Counted from the first letter of the stretch, positions 42,855 to 53,340 are shown. The stretch: DNA of 64,000 nt from Diploptera punctata (GCA_030220185.1 JASPKZ010003416.1:62001-126000); one strand, 5' to 3'. Program-made: numbers and translations. The notes: generated by a model not told the origin, from the sequence alone.

Positions 42855-43885
42855 GGAGTAATCTTGAAAAAGCCTTTGATAAGGTGATAAGAAGAAAATT
42901 GTGGGAAATAATGAAGGCGAGAGGGTACCTGGCTCAACTTATAGAAGCAATAAAAAGTCTTTATAATGGCACGAAAATTGTCCTTAACTTAGATAATTAT
43001 TCCAGTGAAGAAATTTTAATAAATCAAGGAGTTCGACAAGGGTGTATATTATCACCTACATTGTTTAATATATATTTTGACGAGGTTATACGAAAATGGA
43101 AAAAATCAAGTCCCATAGAAATACAAATTAATAAGGAAATGTATAGAATATTTTAATGTATGCAGACGATCTGGTAATTATACAGAAGTCAGAGGATGAT
43201 TTACAAAGAGTCATTTACATGTTGAATCAATTAGGATTCTATTATAATCTCAAAGTCTCAACTTCAAAAGCTAAAATTATGGCTTTTCAGGGCAAAGTAG
43301 CCAGTCAGAGCAAAAAATAGTAATCAATAATGAAATGATAGAACAGATAGCACACTTTAACTATCATGGTCCAGATTGTAAAATACAGCTACGTTTGGGA
43401 TATACACAATACAATAAACCGATATCAAATTATGTGTGGCACCATAAGAAGAACCCTCCGAAAGACTCGAAGAGAAACTCAGCTCAGATTTTATGTTCCT
43501 ATTCTTTTATATAGATCTAAATCTTGGGTACTTACAAAAAAAGATATCTCACACATTCAAGCCCCTGAAATGAAAATTTTAAGATTCGTAAAAGGATGTA
43601 CACTCATGGATAGATTACACAATGAATCAATAAGAAATTAACTGGAGATATTTTCAATACTCGATAAACTAGACGAGCAGAAATACCAATGGAAAGAACA
43701 TTTAGACAGAATGGACAATACAAGATTACCCAAAAAGATCAACGCCTAGAAACCACATGGAAAAAGATCTTTCGGACAGCCAAGGAAACGATGGACTTGA
43801 GACCGGAAACAGGTCGGATTGACCTAATCCTGGAAAGGAAGAAGGAGGAGAAGAAGAAGAAGAAGAAGAAGAAGAAGAAGAAGGC
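42855..43885 (+). mobile_element. LINE-YADD with RT core and GAA tail
   Basis: The left frame (to 43156) encodes LEKAFDKVIRRKLWEIM (first catalytic Asp block), then GVRQGCILSPTLFNIYFDEV. After a frameshift it reads LMYADDLVIIQKSEDDLQRV (palm YADD). Further right come NYHGPDCKIQ-like, VPILLYRSKSWVLTKKDIS and PEMKILRFVKGCTLMDRLHN, then a decayed C-terminus and a GAA array (43849-43882). Truncated upstream of the first palm block; at least four frameshifts or stops. Confidence 0.87.
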
Positions 43886-44526
43886 ATTGAGGCATCCCTT
43901 ATTAAAGTTTTTTTGTATATTATTTTATAATGATCCGGTTTGGTTTAGTTTGATTTGTCACACTGTGCTAGGGCATGTGAAATTATAAACTTATTCTCAT
44001 GATTTCTTTCATGTACTCGATATTGTATTGAATCGCTAGCGTCATTTGTCTCGAAGCGAGCCTTAAATTGTCGGGTTTGAATGCAGGCGGTAAGTGCAGT
44101 GAGCTGTTATAGCGAAATCATAAAACACAACTGTCCTTTTAAGTAAGAAATTATGTATTCATGAAGTCGGTTGTAGAGTTATGGCATGATCGTACATTTG
44201 TTATGTTAACAGATATGACAGCTTGGTCTTCCCTTTAACGGCTTGCCATAATGACCAACTACTTCACTTATTGTCAGCTTTAATCAATTCCAACATTTTC
44301 CTCCCCATGTATTGTATTTCTCCCACATACCAAGGCGTTTCCAAGGCTTCAATTCGATCATAAATCTTCTTCATCTTCCACTTCCTCCAAGATATGGTCT
44401 AGGCCGCAGATGACTTGTTCCGAAGCACATATTTGTCATCCAATCTTGTGTAGGGACTTTTCGCCGTCTAATTCTGTGCAGGGATGTCACAAACCTCTCC
44501 GTTCAGAGAGTGTATGAAATTATAAA
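43886..44526. other. Mostly unassigned; possible LINE-GAA tail
   Basis: 44368-44510 on the minus strand resembles a decayed LINE-GAA end (GGAACAAGTCATCTGCGGCC, then GGAAGTGGAAGATGAAGAAG). The rest has no recognisable feature. Confidence 0.4.
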
Positions 44527-44635
44527 CTAACGGGCTCACTGGCACAATCGAACCTTTAAGTTAGTGGCCGCACGGACATAAACTCTCCATATATATCTAT
44601 ATCCTGAGCTAATTATTTCCAATCAACCCCCAAAC
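44527..44635 (-). mobile_element. LINE-TTAG 3' end, split copy (part 1)
   Basis: ACTAACGGGCTCACTGGCAC, GGCCGCACGGACATAAACTC and GAGCTAATTATTTCCAATCA form the reversed terminus. The continuation is at 45578-45785. PF palindrome 4 and a Helitron-like element lie between. Confidence 0.85.
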
Positions 44636-44659
44636 ATTACATACAGTCAATAAAAACAC

Positions 44660-44777
44660 AAATCACTTAATTATTCTTCTTCTTCACGGTTTAGGCTTAT
44701 TTACTAGCCTGTTCCGGCTCAAAATTGCTGCTCTTTCCATCTTTTCCTTGGTCTTCCCAAGCTAAATCACCTAATTA
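44660..44777. repeat. 14-bp TSD of LINE-GAA tail
   Basis: AAATCACTTAATTA at 44660-44673 and AAATCACCTAATTA at 44764-44777, one mismatch. Confidence 0.85.
44674..44763 (-). mobile_element. LINE-GAA extreme 3' end, 90 bp
   Basis: TTCTTCTTCTTCACGGTTTAGG, then GCCTGTTCCGGCTCAAAATT, gives the SPEQ-like stop region and GAA tail in reverse. Inserted into one arm of PF palindrome 4. Confidence 0.82.
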
Positions 44778-44933
44778 AAACATTAAAAGTGTCAATAATA
44801 AATTCTGATAATGATAGCTTCGCTATTGAAACGCGTTGACACTTTTAACATTTTAATTTGATGATTTCGGTTTTTATTGGCTATGTGTAATACAATTTTG
44901 TCACCAAGAAGAGCTTATTTATTAATATAGGTA

Positions 44934-45575
44934 TCTAATATATAGAAATGAATATTTCTTTGTTTGTTTGTTTGTTCGTACTTTATGCGCGGCCATACCG
45001 TTGATCCGATTGTGATGGGATTTTTTGAAAAATGTTCAGGAGATTCCCGGGATGAACATAGGCTGTAAGAGAGTTGAGATACTCAACTTCTACACCCTTA
45101 AAAAGCACCCCTGTAGTAAAAAACGTGAAGAATGTCACTTTTTTACTCTTAAATGGTTTACGCTGCCTAAACCATAACAAATACACAAAATTAATGTACA
45201 CAGAATTTAATATCTCATAAAACTCTACAGAAAAGTCCGCGACAGCATATCTTTTACAGATAACACACAATAGCCAATTTTGTCTTTTATTGATACCAAG
45301 GAGATCGGGATAAGTAGATTCCCGGGCAAGCATAGCAGCGCACGGCGGGTATTTCTTTATGGATAACTCAAAATAACGAACTTTGTCTTTCAGCTCATTT
45401 ATGCCAAGTACATCGGGATGCGTAGATTCCCGGACAACGCTGGGTAATCAGCACGGGGTATCTAAAAATAATAACTATATAAATGTATATTTATTTTTCC
45501 TTTTACTTATTCAACTAAATGCAAAATACATTATCATTTATTTAGGTGCAGCAGCGCACGCCGGGTATTAGCTAG
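44934..45575 (+). mobile_element. Helitron-like element
   Basis: 642 bp. Starts TCTAATATATAGAAATG directly after an A and ends GGGTATTAGCTAG directly before a T, matching the TC...CTRR ends and A/T target of Helitrons. Internal words match 16672-17142. No Rep/helicase frame, so non-autonomous. The usual 3' subterminal hairpin is not obvious, which lowers confidence. Confidence 0.5.
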
Positions 45576-45577
45576 TC

Positions 45578-45785
45578 TCCCATATATTTATTGCCCTCAA
45601 ATCATGATCTATATTATTCTCTCGCCTTATTATTGGCCTAACTAACTGGGCGCTTTCCTTCTGGTTTTCCTACAAAAAATTTCCATGGCCCTCTTTCATT
45701 GCCATCCGGCCACATGTCATCGCAGTCTTTGAAACTTAACTGTTCTTATTGCATTTGATTTCCCATAAAGTTTGTATGAAATAGC
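45578..45785 (-). mobile_element. LINE-TTAG split copy (part 2)
   Basis: CCCTCAAATCATGATCTATA, AACTGGGCGCTTTCCTTCTGG, TTTCCATGGCCCTCTTTCAT and AACTGTTCTTATTGCATTTG continue the LINE upstream of part 1. Confidence 0.82.
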
Positions 45786-46112
45786 TAATAGAATTCGCGT
45801 TTTAAAAAACTGTTCTAGACGCGCCATGTTTGTTTTATAACAGGGTTCATACGATTTAATTGAAAATAGAATGATATGTTCCAAAACCAGTTAAATCGGA
45901 CCACAAATTCAACTTGCTGAGGAATTTGCTTAGTTTAACGTGTCAGACTTTTCTTGATTTTCCTCAGTTCTCAAGGTACTCATTACCCGCACTCAAACGA
46001 CTCTCTTTAACATATCAGGTAATTAGCGTCGTAATTCAAAGCTGGGCGTGAAAACACCGATAAATTCTGCTAAAACAGATCTTATTTCAGACACGAAGTC
46101 CTTTTACATGTT
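45786..46112. repeat. Contains repeat R4
   Basis: 45885-45955 (AAATCGGACCACAAATTCAA, GAGGAATTTGCTTAG) is R4. 46020-46110 is the short repeat shared with 11166-11330. Confidence 0.5.
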
Positions 46113-46278
46113 ATAAGTAGCGCGCCCGGAGAACCGAATGGGTGACTATTTTACCTCCGGAGAATTTTACCCCAGAGGAACCCATGACCGCATTTTTTGA
46201 CGGTTGTATTTTTACGGTGAAAGATCGTCACCCTTTCGACCGAGGTACTCATTTAGTTTGGGTTACTATCTTGCGATG
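46113..46278 (+). repeat. Dispersed repeat R3, intact copy
   Basis: GCCCGGAGAACCGAATGGGT, GACTATTTTACC, GAGGAACCCATGACCGC, TATTTTTACGGTGAAAGATCG. The other copy (49755-49815 plus 50159-50335) is split by SINE S3. Confidence 0.75.
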
Positions 46279-46284
46279 ATGATG

Positions 46285-46320
<36 letters not shown>
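46279..46320. repeat. ATG/ATT microsatellite
   Basis: Short ATG run then ATT units, leading into LINE-YGH. Confidence 0.9.
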
Positions 46321-46322
<2 letters not shown>

Positions 46323-46975
46323 TAAAAATATAAGTATTTGGGAAATAAAATTAAAATGACTAAAGATGGAAAACAAGAAACAGAGATAAGAAACAGGATC
46401 AATATAGGAAAGTATGCTATATCTGCCCTAAATGGAATAGTATGGGACAAACATCTCTTCAAAGAAACATAAAAAACTATTTTTAATGCAATAATCAGAA
46501 GCATTATTACCTATGGAGTTGACGTGTGGGCTTTAAACGCACAAATGAAAAAAAAAAAAAAATTGCTCGCCACTGAAATGGACTACTGGAGACGTGCTGC
46601 AAGAATAGGCCTATCCAGGAAGGATAAAATCAGAAATTCATATATAAAAGAAAAAATGCAGGTACAATATTCAATATTAGATTTTATAAAGAAGAAACAA
46701 TTAAATTGGTACGGACACATTAGAAGAATGGATGAAGGAAGACTACCTAAGATAATCATGGATTGGGAACCACAGGGAAGGAAAAAGAAGGGTAGACCAA
46801 CTATTACGCGGATTCAGGGAATCAATGAAGCTAAGAGGGAATGGGAAATAGAAGAAGATATATGGATGAACAGACAGGCATGGAAAAGTGTGTTGAAACA
46901 AATGTGTAGTTAACTGTGAACATGGGTACCGGAAACATGTATATTCATTGTAAAAGCCGGAATAATAAAAAAATT
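46321..46975 (+). mobile_element. LINE-YGH, longest C-terminal region
   Basis: YKYLGNKIKMTKDGKQETE, IRNRINIGKYAISALNGIVW, a stop, then the open frame 46524-46913: KKLLATEMDYWRRAARIGL, ILDFIKKKQLNWYGHIRRM, KKKGRPTITRIQGINEAK, WMNRQAWKSVLKQ. It contains all C-terminal blocks in order with one stop and an expanded A-run at 46549-46562. No RT palm. Confidence 0.87.
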
Positions 46976-46991
46976 GTATTATTATTATTAT

Positions 46992-47026
<35 letters not shown>

Positions 47027-47048
47027 GTAGTAGTAGTAGTAGTAGTAG

Positions 47049-47098
<50 letters not shown>

Positions 47099-47099
47099 T
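46972..47099. repeat. ATT then AGT microsatellite
   Basis: A few ATT units, then about 37 AGT units with a few variants. Confidence 0.95.
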
Positions 47100-47136
47100 G
47101 CATTACAGAGACTTTTGACGCTCCAGCTCCTTTAAA

Positions 47137-47643
47137 AAAATGTTGAACTGAAAATATATAAAACTAGTATTCTACCTCTTATATTATGTGGTTGCGAAAC
47201 ATGGAGTTTTACTTTAAGGGAGGAAAGGAGATTACGAGTATTTGAGAATAAAGTTCTTAGGAAAAATTCTGGACCAAAGAGAGATGAACAGACAGGTGAA
47301 TGGAGAACACTACATAACAATGAATTACATGGTCATTATAGCAAGCCAGATATAATAAGAACAGTTAAGTCTCATAGACTGCGATAGGCAGGACATGTGG
47401 CACGTATGGGGAATGAAAGAGGTGCATGGAAGCTTCTTGTAGGAAAACCAGAGAGATAACGGCCAGTTGGTAGATCAAGAATGAGGTTGGAGAATAGCAT
47501 TACCTATGATTTGAGGGGAGCAGATTATACAGGGTCTGATTGGAGAGCATTAGCTCAGGATAGGGATGTATGAACAGCTTATGTCCGCGCGGCCATGAAC
47601 CTATGGGCTCGATAGTGCCAGTGAGTAAGTAAGTAAGTAAGTA
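47137..47643 (+). mobile_element. LINE-TTAG 3' end with long GTAA tail
   Basis: ENIxNxYSTSYIMWLRNMEF-like decayed start, then RDEQTGEWRTLHNNELHGHY, SHRLR*AGHVARMGNERGAW-like and RAAMNLWAR. It ends GATAGTGCCAGTGAGTAAGTAAGTAAGTAAGTAAC, the clearest tandem tail in the window. Confidence 0.88.
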
Positions 47644-48305
47644 ACTAGGTAGTGGTGTAGTAATATTTTCTCTCTGAACAATACATTTAAATAATTGAAC
47701 AATTCAGTTTGCTTAAGCGTTATATTAACTTAATCTTAAAGCTAATTTTAAGACTATTATAGTGAACCTCCATCCAGTTTAGGCAGGCGCCGCCACTGGA
47801 CTTATCTCACCTTATTAATGTATTAATAGACCATGCATAACAAAGAAGTGTCATGTGATGATACGAAAAGAGGTCACTGTTCTTTTTCAGAGGTTCGAAT
47901 TCCTTATAAAGTATAAAAATTTGTGAATGGTTTTAATTCGAAAGAACAAAGCAGTGTCTAGTGATGTATAATTTTCATTTCACACGGTGACTCACAAGCC
48001 ATACAAGGAGAAACTTACAATAGTCAAGGACGAGTCCAGTTTAATCCAATATAGCCTATTTATATATTCTGTGACTCCAAAACCATCCACTCCTAATTGA
48101 ATTTCTGATATCCTTGCTTTATTCTTTACTAATGATGTAACTTATTGCAAAACAGTGTCAATAAACTATCACACTAAACCTAACGAAGATGATCTTAATC
48201 TTTTCACCGATGTTTTGGTCATCCTTGGTCCAGTTGGAGTATATTGGAATGGCAATTTTGGATGTGTATTTCTTTCCATTCTCTTATCGATGATAATATT
48301 AATAA
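47644..48305. other. No recognisable gene
   Basis: Unassigned. Confidence 0.4.
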
Positions 48306-48319
48306 TGATGATGATGATG

Positions 48320-48357
<38 letters not shown>

Positions 48358-48358
48358 C
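48306..48358. repeat. ATG/AAT microsatellite
   Basis: A few ATG units then about 14 AAT units, at the 3' end of the minus-strand LINE to the right. Confidence 0.93.
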
Positions 48359-48365
48359 TATTCTC

Positions 48366-48790
48366 GAATTTAGGCCATTTGTTGACTTGTTTCGGTTTCA
48401 ATACAAATACCATCCAAAAGTCTTTTGAGTGGACGCTCTGGCCTTCTTCTTCCTGCAGGTTGTTGATAGCTTAACATTTGCTTGCGTATCCTGTGATCCT
48501 CCATTCGATGAACATGTCGCATCAATCTTGACTGAAAATAAGAAATGTAATTTTCTAAAGTTTCATGTGTAATTCTTCTACGATGTCTTCTTTTTTTTTT
48601 TTTACGATCTAGTATTGTGTGTCCAGCGGTCTCGAATATATCTCATTTCTGCAGATCTAAGTCTCTGTATATCCTTCTGTTTCAATATCATACTTCGCTA
48701 CCGTATAAAGGAGTTGAAAGAGCCAGTGTTTATACACTTTTAATCTTGAATATTTTTGGACTAGCTATGGCTTGGAGATAAAATTTATTA
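48366..48790 (-). mobile_element. LINE C-terminal remnant, sister of 8320-8735
   Basis: The minus strand recovers SRLMRHVHRMEDHRIRKQML, SYQQPAGRRRPERPLKRLLDGI-like and ETEQVNKWPKF. The AAT array lies at its 3' side. Confidence 0.75.
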
Positions 48791-48799
48791 ACCCTAAAA

Positions 48800-49130
48800 T
48801 ATTAATAATAATAATCATCATCATCATCCGGTATCATGGCAGCTGCTGCCGTCTTCCGGAAACCAAACGCCATTCCTCTCTGTCCATCCATTGATCTTCC
48901 TCCATTCCTCTGATACTCGTATTCATAGCTGTTTGTACCCCTTCTATTCAAGTTTTCTTCGGTCTTCCTCTCTTCCTCCTTTTCATTGGGATCCATTCCA
49001 TTACAATTTTTGGCAATCTTTGTTCTGACATTCTTTTGACATGACCATACCACTGCAATCTTTTCTTTTCTATAATGTCTATGATGTCCGGCTCCTCTTG
49101 TACACCCATAATTTCCCTTATTTCTTATTA
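48800..49130 (-). mobile_element. LINE-YGH 3' end
   Basis: The minus-strand frame set gives RKDCSGMVMSKECQNKDCQK-like and IVMEWIPMKRRKRGRPKKT*, MDREEWRLVSGRRQQLP and a GATGATGATGA tail. Closely related to 27870-28085, including the GRRRQLP end. Confidence 0.8.
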
Positions 49131-49131
49131 G

Positions 49132-49132
<1 letters not shown>

Positions 49133-49166
<34 letters not shown>
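49133..49166. repeat. AAT microsatellite
   Basis: About 11 AAT units. Confidence 0.9.
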
Positions 49167-49167
<1 letters not shown>

Positions 49168-49199
49168 TAAAAATAATATACAAATATATTAACGCCTTA

Positions 49200-49500
49200 T
49201 GGAAGTGGAATCAAAGATGTCACAATTGAAACAAACGACTCTAATGGTACGGACATGTACGTAGAATGGGATAAGGAAGAGTACTCAGGTTTGTACTAGA
49301 ATAGGAAATTAAGAGGAGAGGAGAAAAAGGACGATCTGCTATTACCTGGATACAGAATGTGCATATGTCAACGGAAAGATTTGATGTAGTGAAGGATAAT
49401 GTACAAGATAGAAACAAATGGCGTGACATCATAAACAGTGCAGATTTCTGAAAAGTAATGTCTAACTTTGTGTATTTTAGATGCCAATATTGTAACATTT
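49200..49500 (+). mobile_element. LINE-YGH fragment
   Basis: KQTTLMVRTCT*NGIRKSTQ-like, then KRRGEKGRSAITWIQNVHMS and VQDRNKWRDIINSADF-stop. A decayed terminus. Confidence 0.65.
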
Positions 49501-49559
49501 TATTTTTAACCTAATTTATATTGTTCGACTGGAGATAAACCTCTTTATTGAGGAGAATT

Positions 49560-49562
<3 letters not shown>

Positions 49563-49628
<66 letters not shown>

Positions 49629-49631
49629 AAT

Positions 49632-49707
<76 letters not shown>
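49563..49707. repeat. ATT-to-AAT inverted microsatellite
   Basis: ATT units (49563-49624) switch to AAT units (49625-49707), making a 145-bp self-complementary array. Confidence 0.95.
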
Positions 49708-49708
<1 letters not shown>

Positions 49709-49754
49709 CGTCCCTGTATTTGAACCTTTGCCGTGGATACCCTGAAGTAGTCCG

Positions 49755-49815
49755 TGCCCGGAGAACCGAATAGGAGACTATTTTACCTTCGGAAAATTTT
49801 ACATCAGCGGAACCC
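49755..49815 (+). repeat. Repeat R3, left half
   Basis: GCCCGGAGAACCGAATAGGA through CAGCGGAACCC, as at 46113; it continues at 50159. Confidence 0.78.
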
Positions 49816-50158
49816 GCGCCGGAGCCGAGCGGTTAAGGTAGGAAGCCTTGGCGCAGAGCTACGGGACTTGCGCTGGTTCGAGTCTCTATGGGGGAAGAAA
49901 TTTTCTCATGGTATTTCGGCCAGTATGGGACCGGTGCCCACCCAGCATCGTGAGGCAATTAGGTAGCTACAATAAGTAGCGGCTCCAGGTTGAGGAACCA
50001 GCTATAACGGCTGGGGGACTCGACATGCTAACCACATGTCACCCCTACACTGGCTGTTGATCATCTACCTCTGTGATTGACACATGTGGATGTGAAGGGC
50101 CAGCAGCCGGCTGGTAAAAGGGCAACCGCTGAAAAGTGGAAAGACCCTCAATCGGAAT
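49816..50158 (+). mobile_element. SINE S3, full length, with TSD in repeat R3
   Basis: 343 bp; the tRNA head GCGCCGGAGCCGAGCGGTTA and B box GGTTCGAGTCTC; end CCTCAATCGGAAT. The flanking CGGAACCC at 49808-49815 and 50159-50166 is an 8-bp TSD. Confidence 0.9.
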
Positions 50159-50166
50159 CGGAACCC

Positions 50167-50335
50167 ATTTCAGCATGTCTTGACGGTGGTATTTTTACGG
50201 TGAAAGATCGTCACTCTTTCGACAAAGACACTTTTTTTCGCTTGTTTCGCCTTGGAACAGTCTGGCATGGGTAACCCTTTCAGCAACAATGTTACCGCCG
50301 GCATAGCTCTGGGGGTCATTTAAGCACTCAAGTCA
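50167..50335 (+). repeat. Repeat R3, right half
   Basis: GACGGTGGTATTTTTACGGT, GAAAGATCGTCACTCTTTCG and onward, as at 46198-46262, then further sequence not covered by the first copy. Confidence 0.7.
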
Positions 50336-50364
50336 CTCCACCACGATAAGGTAAATATCCCATT

Positions 50365-50560
50365 GAGGAAAACTTGTAGGAAAACCAGAGTGAAAGATAC
50401 CAGTTGGTAGACTAAGAACGAGGTGGGAATATAACATTAACCATGATTTGTGGGAAATAAATTTATAGAGGGATGATTGGAAAACATAAGCTTAAGAGAG
50501 AGATGTATGGAGAGCTCTTGTCCGCGCGGCCATTAATTTACGGGTTCGAAAATGTTAGTG
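50365..50560 (+). mobile_element. LINE-TTAG 3' fragment
   Basis: GGAAAACTTGTAGGAAAACC through ATTTACGGGTTCGAAAATGTTAGTGAGACT; recovers KLVGKPE, DWKT*A*ERDVWRALVRAAIN-like. Confidence 0.8.
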
Positions 50561-50571
50561 AGACTGTTATT

Positions 50572-50572
50572 T

Positions 50573-50634
<62 letters not shown>

Positions 50635-50681
50635 TAATAATAATAATAATAATAATGATAATACTGATAATAATGATGATG

Positions 50682-50761
<80 letters not shown>
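50572..50761. repeat. Long AAT microsatellite
   Basis: About 190 bp of AAT units with a GAT-rich patch and one phase break. Confidence 0.96.
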
Positions 50762-50762
<1 letters not shown>

Positions 50763-50797
50763 TATTTTGTTATTTGTTTTGGATATCTATCTTCATT

Positions 50798-50945
50798 CAT
50801 TCTGTCTAAATGGAAGCAACACATAGACAGAATGAATGAAGATAGATATCCAAAACAAATAACAAAATACAAACCTAAAGACACCCGAGATGTGGGCAGA
50901 CCTAGAAAGAGATGGGCTGAAGTCGGAACGGGTCAACAGACCTAA
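50798..50945 (+). mobile_element. LINE-YADD 3' end, near-identical to 59665-59810
   Basis: KWKQHIDRMNEDRYPKQITK, YKPKDTRDVGRPRKRWAEVG and TGQQT-stop. Differs from 59665-59810 by only a few bases. The left edge at about 50760 repeats the same words in reverse, forming a short palindrome. Confidence 0.9.
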
Positions 50946-50954
50946 TCCATGAAT

Positions 50955-51030
50955 GCAGATGATGATGATGATGATAATGATGATACTAATGAGAATGATG
51001 ACAATGATGACGATGAGAATGATGATGATG

Positions 51031-51077
<47 letters not shown>
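50955..51077. repeat. GAT/AAT microsatellite
   Basis: The GAT tail of the LINE grades into AAT units. Confidence 0.95.
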
Positions 51078-51078
<1 letters not shown>

Positions 51079-51083
51079 TTAAT

Positions 51084-51245
51084 AATAACAGAAATCGACC
51101 AGTCTCATGATCTTGTGATCAGAGTTTTTCATTACAGTTCTCGGAATCACGACTTCGATTTCCGTCAAGTCACAGGAATTATTCCTTACAGGGAATTAAC
51201 TTAAGGTCAGATTTACGGGCTTTTCTGATGATTCGTTAACATTAT
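51084..51245 (+). mobile_element. SINE S6, partial
   Basis: GACCAGTCTCATGATCTTGT, CACGACTTCGATTTCCGTCA (decayed B box), GGAATTATTCCTTACAGGG. Confidence 0.65.
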
Positions 51246-51247
51246 TA

Positions 51248-51495
51248 TCGCCCGCCCTTGGCAGAAGTGGTTATCACTCGCTCTGCACCTCTGGGACATG
51301 AGTTCGCATCTTGGTCACTCTATGTGAGATTCGTGATAGACAAATCAGACCATCAGCTGGTTTTTTCTTGGGGTTGCTCCCGTTACATTGCGCCAAAAAC
51401 TTCATTCCACTACTTCCCTATATCTGTAGCATCCATTTCGTTTCGTTTAATTTTTTTTCATCTGCTCCTTTGATGGTGCCGGCATCCGTGCATTT
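51248..51495 (+). mobile_element. SINE S4, diverged
   Basis: TTGGCAGAAGTGGTTATCAC (A-box region), TTGGTCACTCTATGTGAGAT, TTCATTCCACTACTTCCCTA, TTTGATGGTGCCGGCATCC, parallel to 61000-61205. Confidence 0.7.
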
Positions 51496-51752
51496 ACATA
51501 CATACATAGTGTTCTGCCCAAGAACAGGTATTTCACTGCAAACTCAGCATTCTCCACTCTTTCCTTAACTCAGCCTTCCTTTTTGTATCCGCAATCAAAC
51601 CATTTACTTCAATATTGTCTATCATTTGATGTCTTTGCGGTGTATATCGCAGACACGTATCATCGGAATAACGTAACTCAGCCTTCCCAGCGCCATAACT
51701 TTAGGAGTGGGTTACAATATTATGCTTTGCTCTCAAAATATTATATGCCTTT

Positions 51753-51757
<5 letters not shown>

Positions 51758-51798
<41 letters not shown>
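51758..51798. repeat. AAT microsatellite, LINE tail
   Basis: AAT units at the 3' end of minus-strand LINE-CR1L. Confidence 0.95.
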
Positions 51799-52210
51799 GC
51801 TTTATTTTACCCGGCAGAGTTAAGGCCTTAAGGCCATGTCAGCCACTCAATCAGTTTTTAAAAAAATAGTCTTACTTCTAAATTACAATAAACATAAACA
51901 ATTACATGTTATAAATACAATACAATTAATATTTATAATGTATTTTGATTTACTCTAGATTTAACGAATTAAATGTATAATATGTACAAGATATATAAAA
52001 AAAAACGAGAAAAATTATTAATGACGTAGTATAAATTTAAATAAATAGAGAAAAAATAATTATTAGATAACAGGTAACTGTATAAGTGTGACTTAAAAGT
52101 GCCAAGTGCGCGGCAACCCCTGATATATTGAGGAAGGAAATTCCAGGAGCGGGCAGAGACTACTGTGAAGGAAGTAGAATAAGAGGAATTGTTAGCAGAC
52201 TGTTACCTAG
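51799..52210 (-). mobile_element. LINE-CR1L 3' end
   Basis: 3' UTR words TTTATTTTACCCGGCAGAGT and GGCCTTAAGGCCATGTCAGC, then coding relic LTVVSARSWNFLPQYIRGCRALGTFK-like (52100-52200, minus). Confidence 0.78.
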
Positions 52211-52244
52211 TGTCTCTCTTAATGTTCTATGTGTTGTTGTTGTT

Positions 52245-52248
52245 GATG

Positions 52249-52294
<46 letters not shown>
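52245..52294. repeat. AAT microsatellite
   Basis: A GAT-AAT run of about 16 units. Confidence 0.93.
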
Positions 52295-52296
<2 letters not shown>

Positions 52297-53040
52297 TTGA
52301 TGGATTATAATTAATTTTTATATTTTCAATTTATAGTAATTTGTTCAACATATTGCTGAATATGGGTAAGTTATCTGAACAGCCTTTCAGTAATTAAAAT
52401 ACATCTGCTATGAGGAAGACTGAATTAATTATTAACGTTAAAATATTATAGTAATTATTTACATAGAAAACTCAAAGGTGATAATAATATATTTTGAATG
52501 AACAAGATTGTACCCTCGGTATTTTTTTTCTCTATTTTTTTTTTTTCGATTTTTAAATGTTTACATGGAGAAAGATTCCACGCGCCTTTAAACTTTTTCC
52601 CTCGGGAAAAAATGAGTTATATCCTTGTTTTCTCGATTATTCAAACATTACTTCAGAAATATTATTAGGAAAAAGATGAAAGTAAAGTAAGGATAGAAAT
52701 AAAATAAATAGTATACATAAGATGAATATAGTGGTGCGTAGAACCGTTTATCGCTGGAATGTGTACAATGGTAGCAGCAATACAAGTGTAGAAATACAAG
52801 AAAATCTTAATTCCATCTGGGAAAAACTAGTTCCTGCAGAGTAAGTGCTCTACTTGTCTGTCCACACCGTAAATTACACGACGTACAGTGTAAACAACAA
52901 TTTACCTACACAATTTTTATATCCTAATTGCAGTTTTTATTACCAAGTCGAGGACATCATTTCTCATATTCAATGAACGCTCTCTCTGTTGCTGTTACTT
53001 ACTGTAAAACCTTATGTATGCTGTGTTCCTCGAAAATTAT
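52295..53040. other. No recognisable gene
   Basis: AT-rich, including a T-run at 52525-52550; unassigned. Confidence 0.4.
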
Positions 53041-53340
53041 CTACCTCGATGGTCTAGTGGTTATGTTACTTGTCTCTAGTCCCAAAGTCGCGGGTTCAAA
53101 TCCGGCCGGGATTGACGGATTTTAGGTTTAAAAAAGTCAAGGAATAATTCCTCCGGAAAGGACTCTAAGCTGTGGGGTCCGGAGCCTGAATATTTTAGAA
53201 AACGTAAAAGAATATCAAGGCTAATTCTCTCAGCAAATTTAACCGGCCTTCCCCATCCAAATTATACCTAATTTGCCTACTAGATGCCTCATCGAGGCAA
53301 TGTGCTGACCATGTGTCACTCACTGACGTCTGTAGCGAAA
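53041..53340 (+). mobile_element. SINE S5, diverged
   Basis: ACCTCGATGGTCTAGTGGTT (A box), GCGGGTTCAAATCCGGC (B box, better kept than in the other copies), GGACTCTAAGCTGTGGGGTC, GATGCCTCATCGAGGCAATG. Confidence 0.75.

Larger units (their letters stand above)
44640..44890. repeat. PF palindrome 4, itself hosting a LINE-GAA tail
   Basis: The right arm (TTGACACTTTTAACATTTTA, then GATTTCGGTTTTTATTGGCT, 44836-44882) complements a left arm split into 44645-44673 and 44771-44795. The loop contains CTGATAATGATAGCTTCGC and TATTGAAACGCG, a stem-loop followed by GAAAC, as in Penelope terminal motifs. Confidence 0.7.
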
